A stretch of DNA of 64,000 nt, taken from Anarhynchus alexandrinus (lineage: Eukaryota; Chordata; Aves; Charadriiformes; Charadriidae). Under the pieces are notes generated by a model that was not told the DNA's origin, made no database searches, and worked only from the letters and a program-made list of their open reading frames with translations. Position 1 is the first letter of the stretch. Every line of letters begins with the position of its first letter. Made by a program: the position numbers and the translations under genes. This document shows positions 12,201 to 27,200 of this stretch, piece by piece. The stretch is from assembly GCA_008711295.1 (NCBI GenBank), contig VUYV01000014.1, forward strand, positions 8,231,448 through 8,295,447, given 5' to 3'.

Positions 12201-15200
12201 AAGTAACTTCATTCCTAGCAGGTTCACAGAAGTAAGAATGCATTTGGAAAAAATCTTTGGAAGGGTAAAGCTGTGTTTAACTACTGCATGGTTTAGAGTT
12301 TCAGTATTGATTTCTTGGTAAGAGCAAAAAAAAATAATCATTAATTTAGAATTATTTGGCTAGTTGAGGACACCTGATTTCATACCCTTCAAGCTTTTTA
12401 TTCAGTGCAAGGAATTATTTGTGCTATAAACACATAAAACCGTGAAATGGATTGTTCTCACAGTAGGTTCAGTTCTATACTGTGTTGTTCTGCTGGGCAT
12501 CATTAAGTTGTTATATAGTATAGTCAGGATTATGATGCAGAAGTCCTAACTCACAAGTTCTTATGCCACTCGTATAGTTGAAATAATTGCAGCTTTTGTA
12601 TTGAATTTATTTTTAGAAGAAAATAAAAAGCAAGTGAGCATGCACTGAAATATTTGGCAGCACTGAAATTCTAAGACATTCATGGGAAGGGAATGTGAGA
12701 AAAGTAGGTGCTGGTAAATATTAGACGTTTCTTTTACTTAAATAATTGTACTGGTGCATTTATTTGGATGTTCATCTGAAGGTAAAACTTTCAAAGGTGC
12801 CTGAATAATATAGAAGCTTACAGCTAGTACTTAAAAACAAAAACTGGAGTCACTCAGAAATGTTGGTTCTTACTTGTCTATATGACTGCTGAGTATGAAA
12901 TGGAAATACAGGCTTCCTTTTAAAACTGAGTCTTAGATTCCTTTTCTCAGTGCCTTGAATTATTTAAGGACTGAGCAGAATCGCCAAAGTCCTGGTCGGT
13001 TGGCCAGTGCTGGTAAGTTGGCTGATGCTTTCATGTCTGAACACCACATCTACAACCCATTGTACTATCAAATGCTCTTTAGTAGTGTCCTTGACGAAGT
13101 ATTTTTCTGTAAGTAATATTTATAGAGCTACAGGGCAGTTGATGGTATCGTGCTTCAGCTAGAAATTCTGTTAGACTAGGGACTTGGCTATGGTGTGCAA
13201 GGACTGTTCTCAAGTACCGAATCAGGCTGCTGTGTAGGTTTCCGTGCTAGATCCAGCATGCGGAGAAAAGCTTTGCATCTTAGAATCGTGAATCTGCTTC
13301 CTAGAGGGAGGAATAACAATTGTACCTTTTTCCTTATAACTTCCCTCTGGCTAGGTTAAATTGTACTTTGTATCCTGCTTGGGTACCCATCTTGGGTGGA
13401 TTCCATGTCTTGGTGCACAATCTTGGAAAGTTAATGTTTAATTTGAACCTCAGATTTCTGCCAAATGGCAAGATCTGTAATAATAAGGCATTTTGCAGAT
13501 ACATTGTTACTTTCTGAATAGAGCCCTAGGATACTTTTGAAAGTTTTATCCCTTTATTTTGAAATATGTGTCCTGAAGCTTCTGTAATTTTGACTTTTGG
13601 GACTTTGTGGGGAGCAGCATGAAGATCTCTCCTCATACTGAGCCACGGAAACATTCTTTTTGTGTATGTTATTTTTAGTTATTGAATGTTTATACTGTGG
13701 TGCTGTCTAGACCTTAGGGATCGGTGATGCATTGATAATCCTGGTTGTAAGTGTATGCTATACCGACAACATCAAAATTACTTTGATGGAACCTGAGATG
13801 TTTTGAAGTGCATTGTAAAAAACACTTGAGCCACCTCTAATGAAGATGGACCTCTCATTGCAAGGATACAGTTATTTGGCTTTGTGTTTTAGTGATGTGC
13901 TTTGATTCCTCTCTCTCCCACACACATCACTGAAGTTTACACTGTATGTGATGAAATAGTGTGGGTGAAGGAAACAAGCTTTGCAGGATTCACCAAAGCT
14001 GATTTGTGTTTAAAAGACTTTATGAATGGCGAGTCTGGAGTTTCCTATCATTCCTTCTGATTTTTAATAGGTAGTTTATATTAAAATATTTTAATAACTA
14101 TGTAGAACTCATCCTAATCTATTCAGTATTTGCCTAATTTTCCTTTTTCTGGTGCTTTAAAGCCCACTTGCAAACTTGTGTCTGCTTAGTGTGAAACGAT
14201 TTTTCCGTTAACGGTGAGTTATACATCTAAAAATAAAATTAAACTCTACATTACTTCAGCACTCTGTATAAACCCAAAATCTATTATTCTGAAGTATGAG
14301 TTGGTTGGGTTTTTTTTTCCCAAAGGAACTATCAGTGCTCAGCAGATCAATGTCTTTCTTTGTATTTTGAGATTCAGTTTAAAAAATAGACCTAAGTATT
14401 CCTGAATTGTTTCAAAGGAAAGCAAGGTTGCTTTAAGTTCCCATGTTTCAAACAGCACTAATTAGTAGAGGCTTTATTAGCAATTTTTAAGTTAAAGAAA
14501 GTAAGACTATGGAACTAAACTTTGAACTTAATGGCCCAACAGGATTGTAAAATGAATATTATAGCTGATTGAGTTGATCAATAGAATTATTAGTATAGTG
14601 TTAATAGTCATAATGCTGTTGGTGATATCAATAATAGAGAGATGGGTTTTAATCCTAAATTTTGCTAAGTGTATTGCCTTATATTAGGAGCCGTGTGTAG
14701 CTCCATGCCTTTCTGTGTGTAAGTCCTGCCTTTTCATTTTGCTATTAACAGTTAAAAGATTTTTGTTTAGCTCACAATGTGTTTAAGCATAGGGTTCTTT
14801 TCTTTTGAGAATTGTGTTTTCCCAGTAGTTCTGTAAATATTTTTAAAACTGAATGACAACAAAAAGGTCACAAAACTAATCTTTGTTTTCTAGATATTAC
14901 AATCACTTTCAGCACCTACAAAAAGTTTAGAACAACAAGTAAATCATAGCCAACAGGGACATCCAAATGCGGTGCTGTTTAGTCAAGTGAAACTAACACC
15001 AGAGACACATTTATTACAGCAGTCACATCAAGCACAGCAGCAGCAGCACCATCCTCTTTTACACCTTCAACCTCAACAACTTATGCAGCTACAACAGCAG
15101 CAGCAGCAACAACCCCAGATTTCCCAGCAGTCTTTCCAACAGCAACAGCCTCATCAGTTCTCGCAACAGCAACAGCAAGTTCATCAGCAGCACCAGTTCG

Positions 15201-18200
15201 CACAACAGCAGCTTCAGTTTCCACAGCAGCAGTTACATGCGCAACAGCAGCTACACCGTCCTCAGCAACAGCTCCAATTCCAACAGCAGCATGCATTGCA
15301 ACAGCAACTGCATCAGTTGCAGCAGCAGCAGCTACAGCAGCAACAATTGCAGCAGCTACAGCAACAGAATCTGCAGCAGCAACAGCTACAACATCAGCAG
15401 CAGATACAGCAGCAGCAATTGCAGCAGCAGCACTTACAGCGATTACACCAACAGCATCAGCAACAGCAAATGCAGAATCAGGCAACACAACACCTAACTC
15501 AGACACCTCAAGCACTACAGCATCAAGTTGCAGCCCAGCAGCCACAACACCACCAGCAGCAACAGCAACAGCTGCAACAGCAGCCGCTTTTTGGGCACGA
15601 TCCAGCAGCAGAGAGTTAGTAATTATTGCCTTCTGATCCTGGAAAAAGTGGCTAATGACATGACATAATGTGGGTTAGAATATCGAAAAATAATGCTGTG
15701 TTTATAGCATGGGAGTGTTACAATTATAAATGCCATTCATGCCTCGGGACCTGTTTTACTAATTTTTAGGCAAACAGATTTAAATTATATCTAAGGATGA
15801 TCCAGAAATCTGAAAAGCATAAGAGCACTGACAACATTTTCTTTTCAAATATATACTTTATGCCACTAGCATATAAATTATACTGTGAGAACAGTGTTAG
15901 TCTATGCATACCATATTTTTTTAATTTTTTTTTTCCTTTGGAAGAGGGAAAGAGGGAAGCTTTCAAACAGCATAACAACTGAAAAGACAGCTTAAATTTT
16001 GGAAATACTAGTATATTAATGAGGATTCGGTATTACATAGAAAGTTGTCATACCTTGCTTTGAATTCTGTCCATGCTAGCAGAACTGAAAGCTTTTTGAC
16101 TGTTTTGACTATTCATAGCTGATCTGTATAAAAGAGTAAGTTGTTGTCTTATATTTTCCTTTTGGTGCCCCTTCCTTCTGCCCCTTTAGCACCCCTTCAT
16201 CCAGGAAAAAACCCACCCAGAACAAAAACAAACCCTGGGCTGAACCGTGCCTTTAGATGTGGCTGTCAGCTTTGAAATTTTGGATCCTACTTTTTCCAAG
16301 ACAGATTTACTTCAAAATTGAATGAAGTTTATAACCTGGTAGTAGGAAAGATTAGTGTAGCAAATATGTTCTGAGATTAACTCTTCAGACTTGTAAGTAT
16401 TTTATTTTTTTGTTCTTTTCTGTGCCAAACTATTCTAGTTCCAGAAGACTATTTCCTACTGGGCTGTGTCTTTGCAATTGCTGATTACCCAGAACAGATG
16501 TCTGACAAACAGCTGTTAGCGACCTGGAAACGGGTAAGATTCTGCTGTATTTTTAAAAAACTATCATAACATAATGTCACAGTAACTAAATTCCAAAAGA
16601 AATCATTGGAAGTATTTCAGCACTTTTCACTTTTCTTTAGGCATCCCCTTGTGTAATGTTTGTGTTACAACCTAAAAAAACATTATTCAACTGCAGCTGA
16701 CCAGAAAAAGTAATAAAAATGCTTTAGATGTGAAGCCTGGTTGAATTAGGTCTTTAGTCAGAACATTAGCTAAATAAGTTACAGCCTTAACTATTTCCCG
16801 ACTATTTATGCTTTTAATCAGGCAGCTGTAGTACAGCAAATGTAATATCGCATTGCTCTCTATCTTTAACCTGATTGTATAAAAAGCCTTTTTTGCATAT
16901 AATTTTGGCATTTAGTAGCCTGTCAGGTATCCACCTGAGTGAATAAGATGGAAGAATAGAGTGTTTCTATTTTTTGCCAACTTCTATTTTTCAGAAAATT
17001 CTGATTGTATCCTTTCCTAAATGAGAGGACTTTGATGTTCTTCAGAAACTTCTGATGGATTTTGTAGTTGAATTTTCCCTACAATTTTGCATAATCAAGT
17101 AAGCTGTTGACATTTTTAACAGCACTTGTGTTTATTGCTGAGATAGAATTGAGTAGTTCATGAAAAATTGTTTAAGTTATATTGCAAAACTAAAGATACA
17201 TGAGAAGGGTTATTTTTGTTTATATATCTTTCTTTGTTTTTTTTTAATTGATTCTAAAAAAATAGACCTTTTGTAGCTCAGTGAAAAGGTGCATATTTAA
17301 TTTTGTTTTCTCCATTTTTATTTTTATTTTTTCAAAAATATTTTTAAGCTAGATAACAAACCTTTTTGGGGGGGGTAACTCTTCAGTGAAATGGTGCTAA
17401 TGGTGGCAGTGTCCTAAAGAGTAGACTTTAATTTAAGACTGTTTATTTCTTAGGGTAATTTTAAAATTGTTATTTATTTATTAGAAGTTTTGGGTTTGTT
17501 CTCTTACCAGATCATTCAAGCACACGGTGGGACAGTGGACCCTACCCTTACAAGCAGGTGTACACATCTTCTTTGTGAAAGCCAAGTCAGTAACATGTAC
17601 GCTCAGGTAAGCAAACTACTAATGTGTATTCATGCATGCTTTAATTTTATTACTGGAAAGGTAGGGCTTTCCAGTATGTACTTCATGCTTAGATTGTAAG
17701 TGTAAAATTAAAGTTTTTCATGATGTGCTTTTTTATGATTTGTGGTTTATGGTACAACAAACTTTCTTAATGCATGTAGTAGATTTATCCCAGAGAACAC
17801 TAAGGAAGATGCTATGAGAAGAGGGATCCTGAAAAAGTAGAGAAAAGCAAACGATTAAAATGGAAACTGTGTATTGTAGGAAAAGTTTACAACAAAATAA
17901 AGATGTATTCTTGTTTTTAAAAGCTGCTTATGCATGTATTCGTAGGCTTTAAGAGAAAGGAAGAGATGTATTACAGCACATTGGCTGAACTCAATCTTGA
18001 AGAAGAAGAAAATGGTACCACCTCATCGAGCCCTTCATTTTCCAGTGGCATTTCCACCAGGAGGAAAGCCATGCTCTCAACATGTAAGAAGAAAAACTGT
18101 GCTTCTAACAATGATTGGTTCATTATATGACCAGTTAAAATATAGCAAAATACACATTTCTGTCTCTGAAGTCTCTGAAGAAAAGCTTCTGTTAATCTTA

Positions 18201-21200
18201 AGGTCCTGTGTTGATGTGGTGCATACTACTGGCTGATTCAGAGTGCTTTCTAAGTCTTACTGAGTTCTGAGTGGTGAGGAGTAACACCTGTGTTTGTGAA
18301 TTATTCTCTTAGAAACTGAGGTGCAAAGATTACGTGAGTTTTACATAGCAAGATGGCAGGAATTCAAGCTGCGGAGTTTTTGACTAACAGCATGTCTAAC
18401 AGTATATGCTTCCTTTACCATCAATGAATATTTTGAGGAGATTTTTTGAGGTTTTTTCTGGGACAGTACCTAGTAAATACCAGAAAAGGAAGCCTGTTCT
18501 GTTAATCAGAGAATAGGAGGTCACAGTTCCAGTAGCCTGTGCAATGAGGAGCACTGGGGAAGTTGGATTTTGTGGGGTTGAAACATAAACTTGCAGTTGA
18601 ATTGGTTGTATCTTGAAATACAGTGTGCAACATAAAACAAGATGCCAAAGTATGTCTTGGCATTGGATTTCTTTGTGCCAGATGCAGACATACAGGATGA
18701 TGGCCTTGCTACTATCCTGTTCTAAAAGGCATAAAACGAAATACAGGTTTGGGGAAATTAAAATATAACCATATGCATGTGAACACAGTGGTTAGTAGTA
18801 AATGTAATATGTAATAAACGTTGTTTATTATCAACACAAATTGCTGTTGCCTTTTCCTAAATAAAAGGAGAGAATGGCAAAAATGAAAACTTGGCAAGAC
18901 TAAGGATAAGAACGGGAGAGGTGGAATTACAGTTCACCACCTATGATCATCCGGTACAGTTTGTTTGGCTTCATGGCAGGGTAGAGCAGAGCGTTCAGGA
19001 GATTTTTAAAAGTAGAGGAGGGCAAGTGAGCATAAAGCGTTTCTCTGTCTTCCTGAATATAAACAGCAGCTGAAGAAAGAGGCGAGACGTGCGAGTAAAA
19101 AATTAGCTGTGCGCTCTTTTACAGTAAAACTGTAGACTTTGTAGCCTTCAAATGAGAAAAAGCTGACCAGCAAAATGAAAATTATTCTTCCAGAGTCAGA
19201 ACTAGTGCTGAAACCCTGAAATGCTTACATATAAACAAATCACTTTTAAATTGTACTTTTGTATTCTACAAGCCATGTTTTAGTTAAGTGCCTGTATGCC
19301 ATAGTTATGATACTGTGTCTTTCACAGTAATGCAAAAAATTTAGTAACACAAAAATACTTTCAACAGGATTGTTTTATAAGTACCATGTACGTTCAGTTA
19401 TTTGTAACTGTCTCTTTCTGTCTGTAGATAATCTCTGTGACAGGATTTGTTGACAGTGACAGAGATGACCTCAAACTAATGGCCTACCTAGCAGGTGCCA
19501 AATACACAGGCTATCTGTGTCGCAGCAATACAGTTCTCATCTGTAAAGAGTAAGTGTTTTATCTCTGCAGTACTGACGTTCTCGGTTGCCTGTTGCCAGT
19601 TAGTGCTTGCCTTAACGTGAGGTGCAAATTACATCTCGTTATAAAAATGTTAATTCTAATCAGTTCTGCGATTTGATAGCAATAAACTTAGTGTTTTTTC
19701 GTGAACTAAATTACTGCACACTGTTACAGGATAAGTTTGGCCTTCTGAAGGCAGGCAAAAGAAAAGTCATTTCTAATTCCACTGTTTTACAATGTTTTAT
19801 AAGTGATGCTGACTGTTACATCATCTATAAGTAAACATGTTTTTGAAATAATTGTTTTAAAACCTTGGGGGTAGAAAATTAAGTTAAACCTGGGTCTAAC
19901 TTTATTCCATTTGTGGCAGAAATACTCCCATAATTGACTTCTAGCAAATAAAGCAAAATATTTTTTCAGAGTATCTACTTTGTCACAGTTAAAATAGATA
20001 ATAGGCCAACACAGAAATATTGGTATTTTATGTTTATTATTAGAAATTGCTATTTTAACTATTCTATTGAAATGTAATTTTTTTTCTTCATCTCTGAACA
20101 ATAAGGCCCAGTGGCTTGAAGTATGAGAAAGCTAAGGAGTGGAGAATACCATGTGTAAATGCACAATGGCTCTGTGACATACTGCTAGGAAATTTTGAAG
20201 CTTTACGGCAGATACAGCACAGTCGGTATACAGTGTTCAGTCTTCAGGATCCACTTTCTCCTAGTCAACATCTAGTTCTGAACCTTTTGGGTAAGAGCGT
20301 CAGTCCCAAAATCCTGTGTTCTGTGGCATTTATATATGTACCTGTTTAATCAATAGAAGTATGTGTCTTCTGTTATAAATAACTTTGCAATGGTTTCATT
20401 TTCGTTTTGTTCTTCATTTCCTAGATGCTTGGAGAGTCCCATTAAAGGTATCACCAGAACTTCTAATGGTATGTTGAATTATCTCTTTGAAATATTCTAA
20501 GAACTAAAAACACGGGCATGTATACCATATAATTTAAAAATATAGCTTGCTTTTAAAAAGTGTAGTTGATAACCCTGGAAATGACAGCAGTGTAAATTAA
20601 CAACAGTAAGGATATAAAGAATGTACCTTACAAAAGATACACAACATTTAGGTTTTGTCATGTAGTGTATACTGTGGAACAAACAAAACATGAGACAGGT
20701 GTAAGATCTGAGGTGGAAACTGCAACTTATCTTCTGAACGGTTTCCTTGTTCTGAATCTATATAAAACCGTTTCAGTTTTTGTGTTGTAAATTCTCTTCC
20801 CATTTCAGATTTGTACTCGGTAACTGTTTTCACAGTGTCTGTCTTGACGTAGGTAAATCCCAATTAGAGCTAGTGAGCTTTCAGTTCACTTGCACAGCAG
20901 ATGACTGTCAGATAACTTGATATTGCACAAAAATGTTTTGCCATACCTCTTGTGTTCTGGATCACTTCTTATCTCAGTTGTTTTGTGTACTCTTCAGGAA
21001 AGAGGAGCTTAGTAACTGTCATAACTTAATTTGTACTAATACTTTAAATGGGGTCTTGGTGCTATTTGTTGTTTGAATACCTTTCAGCTTTAGAATAGTC
21101 ACTACTGTATCCCTGGCCATCAGTTTGAAACGTTCTTCGATGAACTTGTTTTGTGGGTCCGTAGGACACTAATTTTTAGACAATTAACTGCCTTTAAAAA

Positions 21201-24200
21201 TTTGTGTACTTCATATTTTCCTGAAGAAGGATGCATTCTACTAGTGGCAAAATAAAAAATCCCTGAAGAGATTCAGTATGCACTATTCATATTTAAAATG
21301 GCTTTTAACTAACTCAGTTTTGGGTTTGTTACCCACTACCTTTTGTGTCCCCACTGCAGTTGAACTCGTCTTAAAATTGGGCATGTGCCTTCTTTGTGTG
21401 ACTCAGTCAGACCAGGGTTGGTCCATGTTTTGTCTTTTGTAGCAAATTGAGCGACCTAGGGGTCAGAAAGCCTAATTTAGTACCTCTCTTCCTGTATTTA
21501 CTACATGGGGACCTTTCTTGCCCATGTGAAACGAGTATCTTGTAATTTAGATTGAAAGGGGCTTCTGGAGGTAGTCTTGTCCGGTTCCTCTCAGGATGCC
21601 CACATATGAAGATATGATTTGGTAATCGAAAATGCTGGGCATGTGCAGGTGTCAGACAAGATACTTCACTGCCCTCACGATAGGCATTTCTTTTTGTCTT
21701 GGGATTTGAAGTACGGGGTCGTCTTTTGAGGACAGCTGTCTATCAGATGGTGTTGATGCCATCTACCTTTTGCATTTTCATAGTTGAAATGTCTATCAAA
21801 CAGTGAGCGCGTGCGCTTTTCTTTCCAGTTGCTCTTACTCTAGTGATTGTCTAGCATAAAAACACACGTCCCTGAGAGCAGGGAACAAAACCCCATGGCC
21901 TGTTCCTCCCAAAGGACCGTCCTCACAGTGCGGCTGGAATAATGCTGCCTGTCTTTCTGGTCATATGCCTCTAGCATTCCTCATTAAATTTCAGGTGTAG
22001 ATTTGAAGGTTAAAAAGGAATAGTTGTTAAAGGCTTCTGCAAGTGAGAGCTGTGGTTTCAAGTTACTCAGGCCAAGGAGAGCCTGGAAGCTGCATTTCTC
22101 TGCTCCTGGGCAAATGCTCTAGTGGCTGATCTAGTACTGGGGAGGCGGCAGTGTCTAGCCCATGAGTACCTGAGCATCCACTGGAGCTTCTGTTTATGTA
22201 GTTAGGGAACTTGAGTGCTTAAAACGCAGGTGCCAGTATTTTCTGTTGATGTTTAAGCACCTGGAAGAATATTGTAGTCTTCGTGTATTTAACAAATGAA
22301 CGGGTTTTTCAGTCTCTTTCTCATTTAATTCTTTGGGCTTTCCATTGATGATTAGCAGAAGGAAAAAAGTCCCACAATATTTTATTTGGAATACACTTAA
22401 ATGGTTATGTAGCTTTGTGAAGCCTTGGTTAATGCACAGCTTTGCTCGAGTCAGTTGTGTAAGCAATAGGTGTACCAGTAGTGTGTCTTTTTCATTTGTG
22501 TTTTATTGTCTTTAGTATAGTCTCAGAATATCGGTGTACAGTTTTCCTCTTTCAGAAGCTGGTTTCCTTGCTCAATTCAGATATAAACATGCGGATGCTC
22601 TAATTTCAGGGTGTGAGGTTGCCTTTGAAACCGAAGCAAAATGAATCCAGTCTTCAGCCATCTTCCAAAAGACCAAGGTAAGAATAGTGTGCAATCAGTG
22701 TTAGTAGTCCTTAATTTACTTTTCACAGAAGTGTCAGCTGGCCATCAGTCTGGTTCCATCCTGTGCCCTGCTGATTGAAATAACTATCAATGGTTTTTGC
22801 ATATTGCCAGCTACTCAACTGGTAAGAATAAAATCATAACTAGAGAGTGAATTAGTAAGAGAATCAGGAGAGAACAGAAGCAGGAGAAAATTTCCTGTTC
22901 TCAGCATAGCAATTTTTTCTTCAGAAGATTGATCCTGGCTAATTCTCATTCATCAGAGTACTTCCATTGGTAAAAGTTGCAAGTGCAAGAGTGTGCTTGT
23001 CTAGTTTTAAAGTAATAATACTAATAAAACTTTGGGCCCAAACTTCACATTCTGCTGTATTTCATGTGTTTTGTAGGATTGAAGACCTACCACCACCTAC
23101 TAAAAAACTCACCCCAGAATTGACACCAATGGTGCTCTTCACAGGATTTGAACCTATGCAAGTTCAACAGTACATTAAGGTGACTTTCATGCTTATCTCT
23201 TGTCAACTACATTGAAACATCTGTTAACTTTTTTCTTGATGTTGAATTTTTGCTATCTAAGACTTGATTAGGATACCTCTAGTGGGTACTTACTGGGGCT
23301 GAGCTTAGAGTGTAGATTTATGTGAGATTAGTTTTATTTGGTAACCGTTCTGCTTTAGTTAACTACTTCATGCTTCTGTGCTACTTGTTTTTTCTTTCCA
23401 TGTGATTATTTTAAAAGTGAGAAGGCCCCTTACACATTTGTTTTTAAATCGGAAACTTCATGATCAGATTTAGGTGAGAAAAGTAGTGATGGTTGTACTG
23501 GATGAGACCCAAGACTCGTCTAATCTACTTGCTTTCTGTAATGCCAAATACTTCAAAGAAAGCTGATGACAAAGCTTATGGCAGGTGTGAGATAATAAGT
23601 TCCCATGGAGATTTTGTTCTGTTCCCTAATAATGCCGTCCCAAACCTTAACTCTAAATCATTTATAACATTCTTTTAATGATATAAAAATCCAATCACTC
23701 CTTGAACCTTAATAACTACTAAATATTTGTTCCAAAATAACTTTTCATTTATGTTATGTCACATGTTAGCTGAGGTTTGAGGCGCAGGGTTTTTTTAACT
23801 GCTGACCTCAGTCGTGCGTGGCAGATCTTGCCACTGATGCCTGCTCCGGCTAATCAAAAGTAAATGAGGCCTAGTCAGCGTGCTCAAAAATATCGAGTAT
23901 CTTCTTTATTATACCTAAACTTGTTTTTAAAGTAGTAAAAACTTTGGAGTTTTTCCCTTGCAGTTGACGCTTGGTATTAAATATTTTGGAACTTAAAATA
24001 TTTTTAGGTATGTCCCATAAAGTTCCAGTGTCAGCTCCTCACTTTCTGTCATGTTGGCACCGGCCTAATTATATGGAGAATATGTTTTGGTAGCAGCTAT
24101 GGCTCACAAATACAAAAAATGAACTTCAGCCTCAAGGCTTGTGAAGTTGAATCTAAACTTGGCAGAGATATCATCAAGATCCTTCTGAGTTTGGATACCC

Positions 24201-27200
24201 AGCTGAGGCTGGATACTTCCCATCTCCTTGAGATGGAGGGGTAGTCTCTTTTCTGGTATGCCCAAAGGGTTCCTTGAACGTCAAAATGGAAATCTTACAA
24301 GATCTGCTCTCATACAGTGTTTGAGGTGAACATATATTAACTATGGAAATAACAGCCTTTGCCTTTCATAGGTGTACAACTGTGCTGTTCACAATATGTT
24401 TAGACGTACCCTGAAGGAAATAAATAGTAGATTCGGTGTCATTGAGTAATACTTTAATGTATCGTCGATGTATCGTAATGTATTGCGATAGTGTATCGCA
24501 AACCACCAAAGTAAGCCAAGCGTGGTAAAGAAAAGCTTAAAACATAGTCCCTGTCTATCCTACTTGTTCATTATTATCAGAGCAGTACAGAGATGCCAGA
24601 GATCTTTCAGGGATTCTAATAACCCAGGAGGCCTTCTCGCTTGGGTGACTCCTGGTGTCTGTTGTGATAAAATCACCCCAGTATGTTAAATATTTATACT
24701 TAAAGGTATTGGTGTTTTTTTCAGTTTTTTTGTACAAAATGCTTGTCATAGAAAATCAGAAATCCATGGTGCAGAGATGGTAAAGCTGTCCAAATATTTT
24801 TTAATTCTTCAAATTTTTATGAGAGGAAGCACTCTATTTGTAACTAACACCTATGGTAATTTGATACGCCTCACCAGTTGATTAGTTGTATTACTAATCC
24901 CTTCAGATAATGACTTTTATCTTAACTGACAAGTTAGCAACTGTGAAGACTTAGTTTGGGTTTGGTAGTTTGAACCAAGGAAAATGGGATAGTTACTAAG
25001 TATCATCAAAAATGCATGTGGAACTACTGTGTTTAAAGAATACATGTTTTTCATGAGATGCTTTTCTCTTCAAAGAAAAAACTAGCAAAATTAAGTTTAC
25101 TGTAGCTACAGGTTATATTACAGCTTCCATAGAAAAGATCAAAATCATTAAATTTTCTGCTTACTTAAATTTAATAGCATGTTTCACTTAAAGATTTTAA
25201 TTTGTATCTTATAGTTACTTCCTTGCTAAAAAAAAACCAAAACAAACCAAAACCAAAAAACCCCGCAGAAGCAGAATGTAGCTTTCAGTCTTGCAGGATG
25301 AAATTTATGGCTGGAAATACCTGGATATTCAATGCTGTAAATTCTGCCCTTTAATCATCTTTAGTAAAGGAATGACTGTAATACAGAATTCTCCTATATT
25401 TATTGTCTCATTAGAAACTTAGTTTTATTTGATGGTGAATTTATGATTAATTTTTTTCATTCAGTTTTTAAAGGACTATTCCATTCTTACTTGTGTTTTG
25501 TGCAACTTTCAGAAACTGTATATCCTTGGAGGTGAAGTAGCAGAATCTGCCCAGAAATGTACCCATCTAATTGCCAGTAAAGTGACCCGAACTGTCAAGT
25601 TCCTGACAGCAATTTCTGTAGTCAAGCACATAGTAACTCCAGAGTGGTTGGAAGAGTGTTTCAAATGCCAGAAGTTTGTTGGTAAGTTAAACTAGTATCG
25701 ACTTATATAGTAAGCATAAGGTTTGCTGATTTAAGTATGCGAAGAGGACATGCATATTTAAATACGCTTGATTGCTTTGACTTCTGACTTTAGTGTCTCT
25801 TGCCAGTTTTCTAAAGAGTTCAGTTTTGGAAGCAGAGGTTTTAGGCCTACAGCAAATCTGACTGGCATAGTTCATAACTCATGTTATGTTTAAACAGTTA
25901 CACTAGCAGCTAGTTTATATTTCACTTGAGGTAGAAGGTTATGTCAGTATCGTTAAATAAAGCTCTCATAAGAAGAAATTATGTATTTTTTTATTAAGTT
26001 CTCTTTCAGCAGAACATTTTGTTTCATTTTCCTTTGATTTAATACAGTTTATTTCCATTAAATGAAGTAAAAAATACTTTAAAAGTTGGCTTTAGAGTGT
26101 TTAAATAGTTGGATCTTGTTAAGCATTGTATTTCGTTCTTGTGTAGCCATTCGCAGATTTGGTTATGTTACTTTTTAAACCCCAAATGCTTTTGTTTTCA
26201 ATAATTTTTCTAAAATATTAGTTGTAAAGAACTAAGCCACTCTTGGAAATACATACAAAAATGCATTTAAATAATTAAATTTAATTAGTCTAGTACCATA
26301 ACTGTATTGGAATAGATCAACTTTGTGTTTGCACTGCTTTTCTGTTGACAGCCGAAAAGAAAAAAAATAGATGGTTTAAGTCTACTTGACAAGGATGTTG
26401 GATCTGAAGAAATCTTAAAGTCTGATTATTTGTTTTATGATTGTTTTATGCTTTTTATGTAATTTGTTTGAAAGGAACAAACATTGCTACGTAACCATCA
26501 CAAAGACTTAAATCTATGGGTAATTAACCAATAAACCAGCAACCATTTTTCTAAATCTGGAGAAGGCAACTTGCTTGGTTCAGCATCAGTGAACTGAGAA
26601 ATCAATCCGTTTGAAAGCTGTTAGAAGATAAAGAAGGTCTGGGGACATAGAAGAGTGACTGTTTTGATCAAGGACATGAAGTACTTTACTTGTCTACTGA
26701 AATTTAGTCAATTTGTAGCTAATGGGCTGCCTTCACTTTTGTATCTAGTACAATGATGGAAAATATGGCAATTGTTCAGAGAAATGTCCTACTGGTTTTC
26801 TGTGTCTTATGGAAGAGTGTTAATACCATTTCTTACAGGTTGTCAGAGTTATCCTTGGAAAGACCAATTTGTTCTCCATATAAATTCTTTTTTTGTTTAA
26901 ACTTAGGTGTTTTGAATTAAATGTGATTTGGAAATGTGTTTGACATAGCTTTTTGTGGAAAGATAAGACTGAAATTCTGCCCCTAATAAAAAAAAAAAAT
27001 CAGCTGAATAATAGGACAAGGGAAATAGATGGAAAGTTTGTTCTGTTAAGGCTGCGTGAGGAGTTAAAGACCATTTCTGGGCTCCCATTGGTTGTCACAG
27101 TGATTTGAATTTAAACGTAATCTTTCTTCTCCTCTGTTTGTAGAGAATCAACAAATAAAAGTTTGCAAGTTCCTCCAGTAAGTTAGAAAAATGGACTTTA

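Noticed and set aside
15237..15497. 86-codon plus-strand frame rich in Ser and Asn
   Set aside because: Out-of-frame reading of the same glutamine-rich exon.
15081..15545. 154-codon minus-strand open frame rich in Ala and Val
   Set aside because: It is the antisense shadow of the CAG/CAA-rich exon 7 of PAXIP1; its composition follows from reading CTG/TTG in another frame.
15615..15619. Apparent stop right after PAXIP1 exon 7
   Set aside because: The TAG is in the intron; the donor gttagt precedes it and exon 8 continues the frame with IPEDYFLLG.
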